From Mycobacterium sp. (GTDB lineage: Bacteria > Actinomycetota > Actinomycetes > Mycobacteriales > Mycobacteriaceae), in NCBI RefSeq assembly GCF_002863225.1, contig NZ_PKEK01000067.1:1-64000 (forward strand): a stretch of 64,000 bases of DNA. Direction: 5' to 3'. Positions within the stretch are counted from its first letter, which is position 1; the number at the start of each line of letters is the position of its first letter. The position numbers and the translations under genes were made by a program. A model generated the notes under the pieces. That model was not told the DNA's origin and ran no database searches. It worked only from the letters and a program-made list of their open reading frames with translations. Positions 38,639 to 50,286 of the stretch are shown here, one piece after another.

Positions 38639-40288
38639 TCAGATAGCCGGCCCGAGCAGGTCGTCGGCGTCGCGGATCACGTAGCCGTAGCCCTGCTCGG
38701 CCAGAAAGCGCTGCCGGTGCGCGGCGTACTCCGCGTCCAGGCTGTCGCGGGCGACCACCGAGTAGAACACCGCGCCGCCACCGTCCGCCTTCGGGCGCAG
38801 CAGCCGGCCCAGCCGTTGCGCCTCCTCCTGCCGTGAGCCGAATGTGCCCGAAACCTGCACTGCGACTGAGGCTTCCGGTAAGTCGATGGAGAAGTTGGCC
38901 ACTTTGGACACCACGAGCGTGGTCACCTCACCGCGGCGGAAGGCGTCGAACAGCGCCTCGCGTTCGGCATTCTTCGTCGAGCCCTGGATCACCGGGGCGT
39001 CCAGCAAGGTTCCGAGCTCGTCGAGTTGATCGAGGTAGGCGCCGATCACCAGGGTCGGTTCCTTGGGGTGACGGTCCAGAATCGACCTGACCACGGCGAC
39101 CTTCGAATGTGCCGTCGAGCAGAGCTTGTAGCGTTCCTCGGGTTCGGCGGTGGCGTAGATCATCCGCTCGTTGTCGGTCATCGTGACCCGCACCTCGATG
39201 CACTCCGCCGGTGCGATCCAGCCCTGCGCCTCGATGTCCTTCCACGGCGCGTCGTAGCGCTTCGGCCCGATCAACGAGAACACGTCACCTTCGCGGCCGT
39301 CCTCGCGGATCAGCGTCGCGGTCAGCCCGAGCCGGCGCCGCGACTGCAGATCGGCGGTCATCCGGAACACCGGTGCGGGCAGCAGGTGCACCTCGTCGTA
39401 GACGATCAGCCCCCAGTCGCGGCTGTCGAACAACTCCAGGTGGCGGTACTCGCCCTTGGTACGGCGGGTGATCACCTGGTACGTCGCGATGGTGACCGGG
39501 CGAATCTCTTTGCGCTCGCCGGAATATTCGCCGATCTCTTCCTCGGTCAAGGATGTTCGCGCGATCAGCTCGCGCTTCCACTGCCGGCCCGCGACGGTGT
39601 TGGTGACCAGGATCAGCGTCGTCGCGCTGGCCTTGGCCATCGCTGCGGCCCCGACGAGCGTTTTGCCCGCCCCGCACGGCAGCACCACCACGCCCGAGCC
39701 GCCGGCCCAGAACGAGTCGGCTGCCATCTCCTGGTAGTCGCGCAGTTGCCAGCCGTCCTGCGACAGGCTGATCGGGTGTGCCTCGCCGTTGACGTAGCCG
39801 GCCAGATCCTCGGCGGGCCAGCCGATTTTGAGCAGCATCTGCTTGACCCGCCCACGTTCGCTGGGATGCACGACCACGGTGTCGTCATCAATGCGGGCGC
39901 CCAGCATCGGCGCGATCTTCTTGTGCCGCAGGACTTCTTCGAGTACTGCGCGGTCGAAGCTGACCAGCGTCAGGCCGTGTACCGGACTCTTCACCAGCTG
40001 CAGCCGGCCGTAGCGGGCCATCGTGTCGACGATGTCGACCAGCAGCGGCTGAGGTACCGCGTACCGGGAGAAGCTGACCAATGCGTCGACGACCTGCTCG
40101 GCGTCGTGGCCGGCGGCGCGGGCGTTCCACAGCGCCAGCGGGGTGATCCGGTAGGTGTGGACGTGTTCGGGTGCGCGCTCCAGTTCGGCGAACGGCGCGA
40201 TGGCCGCCCGCGCCGCGCCGGCGAGCTCGTGGTCGACTTCCAGCAGCACTGTCTTGTCGGACTGCACGATCAACGGTCCGTCAGTCAT
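38639..40288 (-). CDS. ercc3: XPB/ERCC3-type DNA repair helicase
   Basis: GCGAGKTLVGA Walker A, DEVHLLPAPVFR (DEVH box), VQVSGTFGSRQEEAQRLGRLLRPK motif VI. Confidence 0.95.
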   Translation of the reverse strand: MTDGPLIVQSDKTVLLEVDHELAGAARAAIAPFAELERAPEHVHTYRITPLALWNARAAGHDAEQVVDALVSFSRYAVPQPLLVDIVDTMARYGRLQLVKSPVHGLTLVSFDRAVLEEVLRHKKIAPMLGARIDDDTVVVHPSERGRVKQMLLKIGWPAEDLAGYVNGEAHPISLSQDGWQLRDYQEMAADSFWAGGSGVVVLPCGAGKTLVGAAAMAKASATTLILVTNTVAGRQWKRELIARTSLTEEEIGEYSGERKEIRPVTIATYQVITRRTKGEYRHLELFDSRDWGLIVYDEVHLLPAPVFRMTADLQSRRRLGLTATLIREDGREGDVFSLIGPKRYDAPWKDIEAQGWIAPAECIEVRVTMTDNERMIYATAEPEERYKLCSTAHSKVAVVRSILDRHPKEPTLVIGAYLDQLDELGTLLDAPVIQGSTKNAEREALFDAFRRGEVTTLVVSKVANFSIDLPEASVAVQVSGTFGSRQEEAQRLGRLLRPKADGGGAVFYSVVARDSLDAEYAAHRQRFLAEQGYGYVIRDADDLLGPAI

Positions 40289-40329
40289 GAAACTCCATGC
40301 TCCCCATTATCCGGATCGCGCCGACAAGG

Positions 40330-42576
40330 TCATTGCTCATCGGCCGGCATCACCGACGTGATGCGGTGAATGGCGAAGTCACGGGCGCTGCTGGACGCCG
40401 AATCGAACGCGACGAGCTGCCCCCCTCGCACCGCGATCGGCGACACCACCCGCTGGGTGGCGACACCGGCGGCGTCGACGTACTTGATCAGCACGGTGTC
40501 CCGGTCTCGGGCCGCCCGCTGCAGTAGCGACATCGCCACCGCCGGATCGATACGCAGGCTGTCGAACGGCGCGGTGGTGACTTTCCGCAACACCGCGACC
40601 ACCGCGCTCAGCGTCTCGTTGCTGGGTTGGCCGCTGGAGCGCCGGGACCGATGGCGCTGGGGGGCGGGCACCCGTGCGCCGCGGGCCCTGATGTCGACGA
40701 TGGTGCCGGTGGAGTCCTCGGCGGCCGGGGCGAAGCCGGCGTCCTGCAGGGCCGCGAGCACTTCGCCGATCGGCGCCTGCGAGATCGCCACGGTCGGCGC
40801 CAGCACGCGCAGGCCGAGGTGCTCGGCACCGGCAGCGGCCTGGGCGAGCAGCGCAGGGTCTTCACATCGCACGAACGACGCGGCCATACCGAGTCGCAGC
40901 TGACCATGCCGGCGGGCCACATCGTCGATCAGGTAGGTCAAACCCTGCGGCACCGGTGTTTTGGAATGCTTGGTGAACAAGGTGTGCAATTCGTCGGCTG
41001 TTTTCCCGATGTCAAGGGCATGCCGGATGGACGGCTCGCTGACGCGGTACACCATTGCGGTGCCGGCCGATTCGACGGTGGCCACCTTCGCAAGCTCGTC
41101 GGCCAAGTCACGTTCCAGCGGCCCGGGCACCACGACGGTCAAGTCGGCCTGCACCAGGAAGTAGTCGATCGGGGTGGGCAGCGCGCGTGCCATCGCGGCG
41201 ATCGCGGCGTCGGCGGCGCCCTCGACGAACACTCGGCCGGGCGTGCTGATCGCGCCGCGACCCACCAAACCGAGTTTCTGTGCTTCATCCAGGAGGTCGG
41301 CGACCGGCGCCGGCTGCAACCGCCTGGCCCACCGCGGGCGTCGCCAGATCAGCGCCGCCGACGCGGTGTTCTTGTCGACGCCTGAACCTGGCGGCAGCCC
41401 GGTCAGCATCTCCAGCAGCAGACGGCGGTCCAATGGTGCAGCCGTCGAGTAGAGCGAATCGGAAAGCGCAGCATAGGGTTTGGCATCTGGTCCGCGACTC
41501 CCGATCAGCGCCGGCCGGGCCGCCAGATCGAGCCAGGTGGAGGCCAACAGATGCCAGCGCTCGGCGGTGGTGGCCTCGCTGAACCGATCGGCGGCCACCG
41601 TCGGGGCCCAGTAGGGCGGATCGCCGACGGCCGGTTGCGGATCCGGCAGTCCGCTGGCGATCAGTCCGGCGGCGGCGGCGAGTTCGAGGATCAGTCCCAG
41701 CCGACTCTCGTCGACCCCGGTGATCTTGGCCAGCCGTCGCACTTCCCGGACGCCGAGCCCGCCACTGCGTAGCTCGGAAATAGGTGTGGCGCTGAGGGTT
41801 TCGATCAGAACATCGACTTCGCGGAGCAAATCGATGATGGCACCGGCGGCCGCGGCGTCGGCGTCGGCCGGGGTGGTGGTGGTCACCACCGGATCGGGGG
41901 CCGCGAGGCGGGCCGGTCCGGCTTCCTCGCCGCGCATCACCTGTCCGACGTGCCGTGGCAGGATCACCGTGTCGGCATCGATGCGCCGCAGCAGACCTAT
42001 CGAAATCAACTGTGGCACAGGGCGATCGCCGGGAGCGCCGGGAGCCGCGTCGCGAGTGCGCCCCAGTGGGGAGCCTTCCAGCAGCCGGTCGAGCACCTCA
42101 CGCTGCGAATCGTCGAGGCCGTCGATCAGCTCGGCGATCCGCTCAGGACTCTGCGAGGCGTCCTCCAGCGTCACCTGCCCGACATACCAGGGCAGCCCGC
42201 CGCCCGCGTCGGACGCCACCCGGATCTCGTTGTCGCCCCAGGCGAGCGCGCGTTCCTTCAGGCCCTCGAGCGCGTCGAGAACCTCGGCCTCCGGGGCGCG
42301 GTCGCCGATGAGCGTCAGCAATTTGGCAACCGGCACCGGGGCGGTGTCCGCCTGGAGTACGAGCAGCGCATCGATGACGGCCAGACGCAGGAAGTCCAGC
42401 TCGTCGGTGGCGGCCTTGAGTGACTGGCGTGCCTGGGCGCGGGCCGCCAGCGCGGCGATGCTGCCGGGAGGTGGCTGGGCGAGGTCCGGCCGCAGCTCCA
42501 GCAGACGGATCAATCGCTCGTCGGGCAGCTCGGCCAGCCAAGACCCCAGCGGGATGCCCGAGGTGTGTTCGGTCAT
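40330..42576 (-). CDS. Helicase-associated (XPB C-terminal-like) protein with WYL-like C-terminus (Rv0862c-like)
   Basis: 748 aa; C-terminus VLIKYVDAAGVATQRVVSPIAVRGGQLVAFDSASSSARDFAIHRITSV. Confidence 0.85.
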   Translation of the reverse strand: MTEHTSGIPLGSWLAELPDERLIRLLELRPDLAQPPPGSIAALAARAQARQSLKAATDELDFLRLAVIDALLVLQADTAPVPVAKLLTLIGDRAPEAEVLDALEGLKERALAWGDNEIRVASDAGGGLPWYVGQVTLEDASQSPERIAELIDGLDDSQREVLDRLLEGSPLGRTRDAAPGAPGDRPVPQLISIGLLRRIDADTVILPRHVGQVMRGEEAGPARLAAPDPVVTTTTPADADAAAAGAIIDLLREVDVLIETLSATPISELRSGGLGVREVRRLAKITGVDESRLGLILELAAAAGLIASGLPDPQPAVGDPPYWAPTVAADRFSEATTAERWHLLASTWLDLAARPALIGSRGPDAKPYAALSDSLYSTAAPLDRRLLLEMLTGLPPGSGVDKNTASAALIWRRPRWARRLQPAPVADLLDEAQKLGLVGRGAISTPGRVFVEGAADAAIAAMARALPTPIDYFLVQADLTVVVPGPLERDLADELAKVATVESAGTAMVYRVSEPSIRHALDIGKTADELHTLFTKHSKTPVPQGLTYLIDDVARRHGQLRLGMAASFVRCEDPALLAQAAAGAEHLGLRVLAPTVAISQAPIGEVLAALQDAGFAPAAEDSTGTIVDIRARGARVPAPQRHRSRRSSGQPSNETLSAVVAVLRKVTTAPFDSLRIDPAVAMSLLQRAARDRDTVLIKYVDAAGVATQRVVSPIAVRGGQLVAFDSASSSARDFAIHRITSVMPADEQ

Positions 42577-42662
42577 TGCTGACCAGCGTAAAGCAGTCGC
42601 GCCGGTGGGCCTTCCCGGCCGACGGAGGGTAATGCGGGCACCGCCGCGCCCGACCTGTCAGA

Positions 42663-42863
42663 ATGGAGCACGTGGCTGAAAAGAAGGCGCAGAAGACTCG
42701 TTACGTAGACAACGGCTGGCCGACGACCAACCCGGAGGATCATGCCGTGAGTGAACTGGCGTCCGACCGGGTCGGAGCGCTGTCGCCGTTCGGCGACGTG
42801 GTCTTCCCGTTGCCCGCGGACGATCTGCCTTACGTCCATCCGGTCACCGACGTCAACCGTTAG
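42663..42863 (+). CDS. Conserved small protein (Rv0863-like)
   Basis: 66 aa [45 protein letters not shown]; start may be GTG 42672. Confidence 0.7.
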   Translation: MEHVAEKKAQKTRYVDNGWPTTNPEDHAVSELASDRVGALSPFGDVVFPLPADDLPYVHPVTDVNR

Positions 42864-42892
42864 GCGGTTCGCCCGGCGGGACGACGTCGTGG

Positions 42893-43990
<1,098 letters not shown>

Positions 43991-44179
43991 GAAGGCCTAC
44001 CGCGCAGGGAAACTCGGTGGGCCCGCGCACGACGCTAGCGGTTGTTAGCAGTGGAGTCATTTTCTGGATGACGTCGCGTTTCGCGTGTCGCGAGCGCGGA
44101 AAACGCCAGGAACGTCAGCCGTTTGTGCAGGTTGAGAGCTTCGCAATCGGGCCGTTGCCGGGCTGTGACCAAACCGTTA

Positions 44180-44195
44180 TGTGACTCATTTCACA
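44180..44195. promoter_or_regulatory. CRP-family binding site TGTGA-CTCATT-TCACA upstream of rpfA
   Basis: Exact TGTGAN6TCACA palindrome in the rpfA/yccF upstream region. Confidence 0.75.
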
Positions 44196-44247
44196 GGCCG
44201 TTACTGGATTAATCCCAGGTCACGCGGTGGCGATTTCGCCGACAATT

Positions 44248-44661
44248 TCAGCCCCGCACGGTCGGGGAAGCGGCCCATTGCGCTGGATTGTGGACCGGCA
44301 CGATCTCTTTGCCCAGTGGAACCAGCGACACGGGGATCAATTTCAGGTTGGCCAGCGCCAGCGGGATGCCGACAATCGTCAGGGCCATCGCCACGGCGCT
44401 CATCAGGTGGCCGATCGCCAGCCAGATTCCACACACCAGAATCCAAATGACGTTGCCGACCACGGCGCCCGTCCGGATGCCGGACTTTTCGACGATCGTC
44501 CGCCCGAACGGCCACAGCGCGTAGGACGCGATCCGCAGCGAGGCGAAGCCGAACGGGATGGTCACGATCAGCGCGAAACAGATCAGCGCTGCGAGCAGAT
44601 ATCCAAGAGCCAGCCACAGGCCACCGAAAACCAGCCAGATGACGTTGAGAATCAGGCGCAT
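44248..44661 (-). CDS. YccF domain-containing inner membrane protein
   Basis: [54 protein letters not shown]. Confidence 0.92.
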   Translation of the reverse strand: MRLILNVIWLVFGGLWLALGYLLAALICFALIVTIPFGFASLRIASYALWPFGRTIVEKSGIRTGAVVGNVIWILVCGIWLAIGHLMSAVAMALTIVGIPLALANLKLIPVSLVPLGKEIVPVHNPAQWAASPTVRG

Positions 44662-44815
44662 CGTCCCCTCCAGAGCTGACTCCAGAGTAGGCGAGAAACT
44701 CTGGTGCTCAGCCGACGGCGTTCCGAGTAGGATCGGTCGTCATCGCGTCCTGCGCAGGCGGGGCGCTTCGTTGTGTAGGCCTCGTGAGCGATTCGTTAGA
44801 CAGCAGGTGAGACCG

Positions 44816-45226
44816 GTGCCGACTGGCAAGGTGAAGTGGTACGACGCGGAGAAGGGATTCGGCTTCCTATCCCAAGAGGAAGGCGAGGACGTCTACGTCC
44901 GCTCCTCGGCGTTACCCGCGGGCGTGGAAGGGCTCAAGGCTGGGCAGAAGGTCGAGTTCGGCCTGGCGTCCGGACGCCGCGGTCCACAGGCGCTCAGCCT
45001 GAAACTGATCGACCCGCCGCCAACGCTCAGCAGCCGTCCCCGCCGGGAAAGCCCGGCCGAGCACAAGCACAGCCCCGACGAGTTACACGGCATGGTCGAG
45101 GACATGATCACGCTGCTGGAAGGCACTGTGCAGCCCGAACTGCGCAAGGGTCGCTACCCCGACCGCAAGATCGCGCGCAAGGTGTCCGAGGTAGTCAAGG
45201 CGGTTGCGCGCGAGCTGGACGCCTGA
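44816..45226 (+). CDS. cspB: Cold-shock domain protein with C-terminal extension
   Basis: [33 protein letters not shown] cold-shock domain; GTG 44816. Confidence 0.9.
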   Translation: MPTGKVKWYDAEKGFGFLSQEEGEDVYVRSSALPAGVEGLKAGQKVEFGLASGRRGPQALSLKLIDPPPTLSSRPRRESPAEHKHSPDELHGMVEDMITLLEGTVQPELRKGRYPDRKIARKVSEVVKAVARELDA

Positions 45227-45310
45227 GCCTCGCGCGGTTATCGCGTGCGGTGGCGGGGAACACTACGGCCGACGCTCCGCATGGAGTCGTTGTTCCGGTA
45301 GCGACACCTG

Positions 45311-46330
45311 ATGGAGGTCGACATCGCTTCCTACCTCGCCGAGAACGGCGAATTCGCCCGTGACACCGAATACATCGACACCCGGATCACCGCTGACGGT
45401 CGCGACGGTTATCCCGTGGAACCGGGCCGCTATCGGCTGATCGTGGCGAGGGCTTGTCCGTGGGCCAACCGCGCAATCATCGTCCGGCGGCTGCTTGGCC
45501 TGGAAGATGTTCTCTCCATTGGGTTTTGCGGTCCGACGCATGATGAGCGCAGCTGGACGTTCGACCTCGACCCCGACGGCGTCGACCCGGTGCTGAAGAT
45601 CCCGCGCCTGCAGGACGCCTACTTTGCCCGCTTCCCGGACTACCCCAAGGGCATCACAGTGCCCGCGATCGTCGACGTTTCCAGCGGAGCGGTCGTCACC
45701 AACGACTTCCCGCAGATGACGCTGGACCTGTCGACCGAATGGGCCGCCCATCACCGCGACGGCGCCCCGCAGTTGTATCCCGAACCGCTGCGCGCCGAGA
45801 TCGACGAGGTGAGCAAGCGGATCTACACCGAGATCAACAACGGCGTCTACCGCTGCGGTTTCGCCGGCTCGCAGCAGGCTTACGAGGCCGCGTACGACCG
45901 GCTGTTCACCGCTGTCGACTGGGTGAGCGATCGGTTGGAGACGCAGCGGTACCTGGTCGGCGAGACGATCACCGAAGCCGACGTGCGGCTGTTCACGACG
46001 CTGGCCCGCTTCGACGCGGTCTACCACGGGCATTTCAAGTGCAACCGAAGCAAGCTCGCCGAGCTGCCCGTGTTGTGGGCGTACGCGCGAGACCTGTTCC
46101 AAACGCCGGGTTTTGGCGACACCACCGACTTCGTCCAGATCAAGCAGCACTATTACGTGGTGCACAAGGACATCAACCCGAGCGGGATTGTGCCGAAGGG
46201 TCCGGAGCTGGCCAACTGGCTGACGCCGCACGGCCGGGAGTCGTTGGGCGGCAAGCCTTTCGGTGACGGTACGCCGCCCGGTCCGACCCGTGACGGCGAG
46301 CAGGTGCCGGCCGGCCACGGCGCGGGCTGA
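45311..46330 (+). CDS. Glutathionyl-hydroquinone reductase-like / xi-class GST family protein
   Basis: ARACPWANRAIIVRRLLGLEDVLS active-site text; AWAHHRDGAPQLYPEPLRAEIDEVSKRIYTEINNGVYRCGFA. Confidence 0.88.
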   Translation: MEVDIASYLAENGEFARDTEYIDTRITADGRDGYPVEPGRYRLIVARACPWANRAIIVRRLLGLEDVLSIGFCGPTHDERSWTFDLDPDGVDPVLKIPRLQDAYFARFPDYPKGITVPAIVDVSSGAVVTNDFPQMTLDLSTEWAAHHRDGAPQLYPEPLRAEIDEVSKRIYTEINNGVYRCGFAGSQQAYEAAYDRLFTAVDWVSDRLETQRYLVGETITEADVRLFTTLARFDAVYHGHFKCNRSKLAELPVLWAYARDLFQTPGFGDTTDFVQIKQHYYVVHKDINPSGIVPKGPELANWLTPHGRESLGGKPFGDGTPPGPTRDGEQVPAGHGAG

Positions 46331-46406
46331 CCTCGCCGGTTTCGAATGGTGCGATCCAGGACATCCTGCTCACACGCACGTGCCGCAGCCGACAGGAAGA
46401 TCCCGC

Positions 46407-46571
46407 GTGAACCAGCCCAGCAGCAATCCTGATCCCGAGCCCGAGGACGCCCGGGAGGTGACCGCGGAGCAACGCGACGTTCAAGACAAACTGGACCATC
46501 AAGGCGGTGACCCGGACGCGCCGGGTCAACAACAATCCCGGCACAACACCGCGGGCGAGAGCACCCGGTAA
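46407..46571 (+). CDS. Small acidic hypothetical protein
   Basis: GTG ORF 55 aa VNQPSSNPDPEPEDAREVTAEQRDVQDKLDHQGG... Confidence 0.4.
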   Translation: MNQPSSNPDPEPEDAREVTAEQRDVQDKLDHQGGDPDAPGQQQSRHNTAGESTR

Positions 46572-46586
46572 GTCACCGCGCGCGCG

Positions 46587-47078
46587 TCAGCTCCACACCG
46601 TCCGGACCGACCATTCCGCGTGCGGCACGCCCTGGACCTCCCCGTTCGGGTCGACGTAGGCCGTCATCAACTGCACGGCAATACCGGTCAGCCGCCCGTT
46701 GTGGGAGTCGACGGTCGGGATGGTGACGGCTAATCGGCTGCCCGGCCGGTAGAACGTCGTCGCGGGAACTGCCGAGTCCTCATACACCGTCAGCAGCCAC
46801 CACGGCGCCTCGCCGATCGACTTTGGTACTGAAAGTTGCACGGGGGCACGTGAATTCACCTGGAGTTGGCCCTGCGTCCCAGGGTTCTGGCAGTCGGTGA
46901 GGTCGAGCACGTTGCAGTAGCGGTAGGGCCCGACCCGCGTCGAGTGTCCGCCTGAGTACGCGCTGATCTCGGGACGCACCGGCCCGCGGTGATACGCCAG
47001 CGTCCACGCGCCGACTCCGGCTGCGGTCGCCAAGATCGCCACGATCGCAAGCAGCGCATACTTTTTCGCTGATCTCAC
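46587..47078 (-). CDS. DUF2771-like exported/membrane protein (Rv0875c-like)
   Basis: 164 aa from GTG 47078; N-terminal TM; YCNVLDLTDCQNPGTQGQLQV. Confidence 0.75.
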   Translation of the reverse strand: MRSAKKYALLAIVAILATAAGVGAWTLAYHRGPVRPEISAYSGGHSTRVGPYRYCNVLDLTDCQNPGTQGQLQVNSRAPVQLSVPKSIGEAPWWLLTVYEDSAVPATTFYRPGSRLAVTIPTVDSHNGRLTGIAVQLMTAYVDPNGEVQGVPHAEWSVRTVWS

Positions 47079-48760
47079 GATCGCGGCACCGACGCGGCCT
47101 GACGCTCGCGATGGCCGCCCTCCTGCTCGACCATCACCGGGCGGTTGCCGCCCAGTCCGGGGATCAGCGAGTCGCCGTGGAAGCTGACTACCGTCTGCGC
47201 CAGGCTGAGAATCAACACCGACGTCACGACACTGAAGCCGACCCACAGGTCGGTGTAGAGCAGCACGCCCATCGCGCCGCCGAGCACCCAGGCGAGTTGC
47301 AGCGTGGACTCCGAGCGTCCGAACGCCGACGCTCGCGACTCCTCCGGCAGATCGTCCTGTAGCGACGCGTCGAGCGCAGCCTTCGCGATCGCGCTCGACC
47401 CCGACGTCACCAGCGTGGCTATCACGACCATCAGCTGCGTGCCGGCCACCGCCGCGGCCAGTGCGACAACCGTCACGGCCAGGGCGCAGCGCAGCACCAG
47501 CACCGCGGGCCGACCCAGTCGCAGCCGGGCACTGGCGAAGTTTCCGGCGAAGTTGCCGATGCCGGCGGCCGCGCCGATCATGCCGAGCATGGCCAGCTGC
47601 CGCCAGCCGTTGGCGTGGTGCGCCTTGGCGACGAATGCCGGATACAAGAACAGGAACCCGACCATCACCTTGATCGTGCAGTTACCCCACAGTGAGGTGA
47701 TGATGTTGCGGCCCAACGGTTGTCGAAGCGCTCCGCTGGCGCGGCGGACCTCATCGGGCCAGCTGCGGCTTGGCGTGTCCTGGCGGTAGCTCAAGGTTGC
47801 GGGCACCTCGCCGGCGGTGACTTCGACCCACCGCGGGATGCGCATCGACAGCGCGGCCCCGCTAACCGTCACCGCGATGACGACAAACAGCGCGCCCGGT
47901 AGCTGGAGCAGTCGGTCGCAGCCGTACTCGATGCCGCCGGCGATACCGCCGCCGACGATCGTGCCGCCGAGCAGGCCGAACATGGTCAACCGCGAATTCA
48001 CCCGGACCAGATCGATCGTGGGCGGCATCACCCGCGGCGTGACCGCGCTGCGCAGCACGCTGAACGACTTCGAGAAAACCATCATCATCAACGCGCAGGG
48101 ATACAGCACCCAGGATTTATAGCCGCCGGTGGCGGCGTCGTAGTTGGTGATCAGGACCACCGCCAACACCGTGCGAAGCGCGAACGACGCGGCGAGCGCG
48201 ACCCGGCGACCGTGCTGCAGCCGGTCCAGCGCCGGCCCGATCAGCGGGGCGATCACGGCAAACGGCGCGATGGTGATGAGCAGGTACAGCGCCACCCTGT
48301 CCTTGCTCTCGCCGGTGGCCGCGGCGAAGAACAACGTGTTGGCCAGCGCAACCGCCATCGCCGCGTCGGTGGCGAAGTTGGCCACCACCGGCCAGGTCAA
48401 CGCCGTCAGCCCGGATTTGTCGGCACCGTCGGCGGTGGCGGCCCGCTGCACCAGGTCATACATCCGCGATCCCATTTCGCGGCTGCGCTGGGCGGCGGCC
48501 CTGGTGACGGTGACCCGCTCACCGGACGAGCCGGCTCGCGGCGGCTCGGTGCGGCGTTGGGAATTGCTGTCGCGGTTCAGCGGCGGCAGATAGCGATTGG
48601 AGCTGGGCATCGGCGGCGACCGGTGGGCACGGCGCTGGTCCGGCTCCTCGGCCGGATAGTTGGCCATGCCGGGATGCTCGTCGGTCGGCCCGGTTCGACC
48701 ACGTCTGCCGGGTGCCGAGCTGCGGCCGGCATCCCGGTTGTCACCCCGCCGTCCAGCCAT
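47075..48760 (-). CDS. MFS transporter (Rv0876c-like)
   Basis: 12-TM MFS-like sequence with a long charged N-terminal extension; ATG 48760. Confidence 0.85.
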   Translation of the reverse strand: MAGRRGDNRDAGRSSAPGRRGRTGPTDEHPGMANYPAEEPDQRRAHRSPPMPSSNRYLPPLNRDSNSQRRTEPPRAGSSGERVTVTRAAAQRSREMGSRMYDLVQRAATADGADKSGLTALTWPVVANFATDAAMAVALANTLFFAAATGESKDRVALYLLITIAPFAVIAPLIGPALDRLQHGRRVALAASFALRTVLAVVLITNYDAATGGYKSWVLYPCALMMMVFSKSFSVLRSAVTPRVMPPTIDLVRVNSRLTMFGLLGGTIVGGGIAGGIEYGCDRLLQLPGALFVVIAVTVSGAALSMRIPRWVEVTAGEVPATLSYRQDTPSRSWPDEVRRASGALRQPLGRNIITSLWGNCTIKVMVGFLFLYPAFVAKAHHANGWRQLAMLGMIGAAAGIGNFAGNFASARLRLGRPAVLVLRCALAVTVVALAAAVAGTQLMVVIATLVTSGSSAIAKAALDASLQDDLPEESRASAFGRSESTLQLAWVLGGAMGVLLYTDLWVGFSVVTSVLILSLAQTVVSFHGDSLIPGLGGNRPVMVEQEGGHRERQAASVPRS

Positions 48761-48848
48761 ACCTCGATTCTCACCCATCCCGGCTGCGCTGGTGTGCAGG
48801 CGACCGGTGTGGCCATACCTCGCATATGTGCGGCAGAATCGAAGGCCC

Positions 48849-49823
48849 ATGGAAACAACCGACGATGTGACCAGATCGAGCACGACGGAGTGGTCGCCTG
48901 AATTGGCGACCGTTCTGACCGGCGCGGCCGATCTGGCCCGCGCGGCCGTGGTCGAGAGCAGCGGTGTCGACACCGTGGGGGAGTACCTGGGCGTCGGCTA
49001 CGAGGACCCGACCAGCGCGACGCACCGTTTCCTGGCCCACCTTCCCGGTTACCAGGGTTGGCAGTGGGCGGTCGTGGTCGCCAGTTACCCGGGGGCCGAC
49101 CACGCGACCGTCAGCGAGGTGGTGCTGGTCCCCGGGCCGGAGTCACTGCTGGCGCCGGAGTGGCTGCCCTGGGATCAGCGTGTCCGGGCCGGCGACCTGA
49201 GTCCGGGCGATCTGCTTGCGCCGGCATTGGACGACCCACGACTGGTGCCCGGTTACCTGTCGTCCGGTGACCCGCAGGTCGACGAGACTGCGGCTGAGAT
49301 CGGGCTGGGGCGCCGTCAGGTGATGAGCGCCTGGGGGCGTGCTGAGGCCGCAGAACGGTGGCACGACGGCGATCACGGACCCCGCGCCCAAATGGCGCAG
49401 TCCACCAAGCGGGTCTGCCGCGACTGCGGGTTCTTCCTGCCGCTGGCGGGTTCACTCGGTGCGATGTTCGGAGTCTGCGGCAACGAACTGTCGGCCGACG
49501 GTCATGTGGTCGACTTCGAATACGGTTGCGGCGCGCATTCCGACACTCCCGCTCCGGCAGGCGGCGGCTCGCCGATGTACGACCCGTTCGACGACGGCGT
49601 GCTCGACGTCAGCGAAAAGCCGGCCGAGCCTCCCGCCGAGGAGACGGCGGAAGTTTCCGACGAGGCAGTGGAAGCGCCCGAGGCGGCTGTCGAACCACCA
49701 GCTGAGGTGCCGGCCACCGAGCCCGCTGAGACGATCGCTGAGCCGGCGGCGGCCACGCCTGTCGAGGAACCCGCCCAGGAATCGGCGCAGGAACCCGGCG
49801 ACGGATCGACGGAGCCCAGTTAG
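48849..49823 (+). CDS. DUF3027 family protein (Rv0877-like)
   Basis: ATG 48849; RVCRDCGFFLPLAGSLGAMFGVCGNELSADGHVVDFEYGCGAHSD; Glu/Ala/Pro tail. Confidence 0.85.
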   Translation: METTDDVTRSSTTEWSPELATVLTGAADLARAAVVESSGVDTVGEYLGVGYEDPTSATHRFLAHLPGYQGWQWAVVVASYPGADHATVSEVVLVPGPESLLAPEWLPWDQRVRAGDLSPGDLLAPALDDPRLVPGYLSSGDPQVDETAAEIGLGRRQVMSAWGRAEAAERWHDGDHGPRAQMAQSTKRVCRDCGFFLPLAGSLGAMFGVCGNELSADGHVVDFEYGCGAHSDTPAPAGGGSPMYDPFDDGVLDVSEKPAEPPAEETAEVSDEAVEAPEAAVEPPAEVPATEPAETIAEPAAATPVEEPAQESAQEPGDGSTEPS

Positions 49824-50275
49824 GCGTTCTCGGCAGCGGCCTTGATTCTGGCCAGCGAGACGTTCATTCCCTCGACGAGTTCGCGCTCGAAGCTGTCGGT
49901 TCCGCCCATCAACGCATTGACCGCCACGCTGGAGATCGGCTTGACGCCGTTCTCGGCGTGCCGGCTCTCGATCACCCGGGTGCCGTCCGCGAGCGGCTGC
50001 AGCTCGTAGCTCCAGATGGTGTTGTTCAAATTGACCCGGAATGCCAGCTTTTGCTCCGGGACCAACTCGACGATGGTGGAGGTGGTCGGCCAGACCAGCA
50101 GTTTGCGGCGGTTGAGGTTGAGGGTGCGGGTGCCGGGGCGGACCTGCCCCAACGGCCGCATCAAGCGGCACTGCGAACTCCACTGCGGCATCCGACGAAA
50201 GTCACTGATCAACGCCCACACGGTCGGCAGGGGTGCGTTGATGTCGATCTGGGCTTGCAGTAGCGGCGCCGCCAT
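49820..50275 (-). CDS. SRPBCC family protein
   Basis: MAAPLLQAQIDINAPLPTVWALISDFRRMPQWSSQCR; 152 aa. Confidence 0.85.
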   Translation of the reverse strand: MAAPLLQAQIDINAPLPTVWALISDFRRMPQWSSQCRLMRPLGQVRPGTRTLNLNRRKLLVWPTTSTIVELVPEQKLAFRVNLNNTIWSYELQPLADGTRVIESRHAENGVKPISSVAVNALMGGTDSFERELVEGMNVSLARIKAAAENA

Positions 50276-50286
50276 ATCCCGAACCC

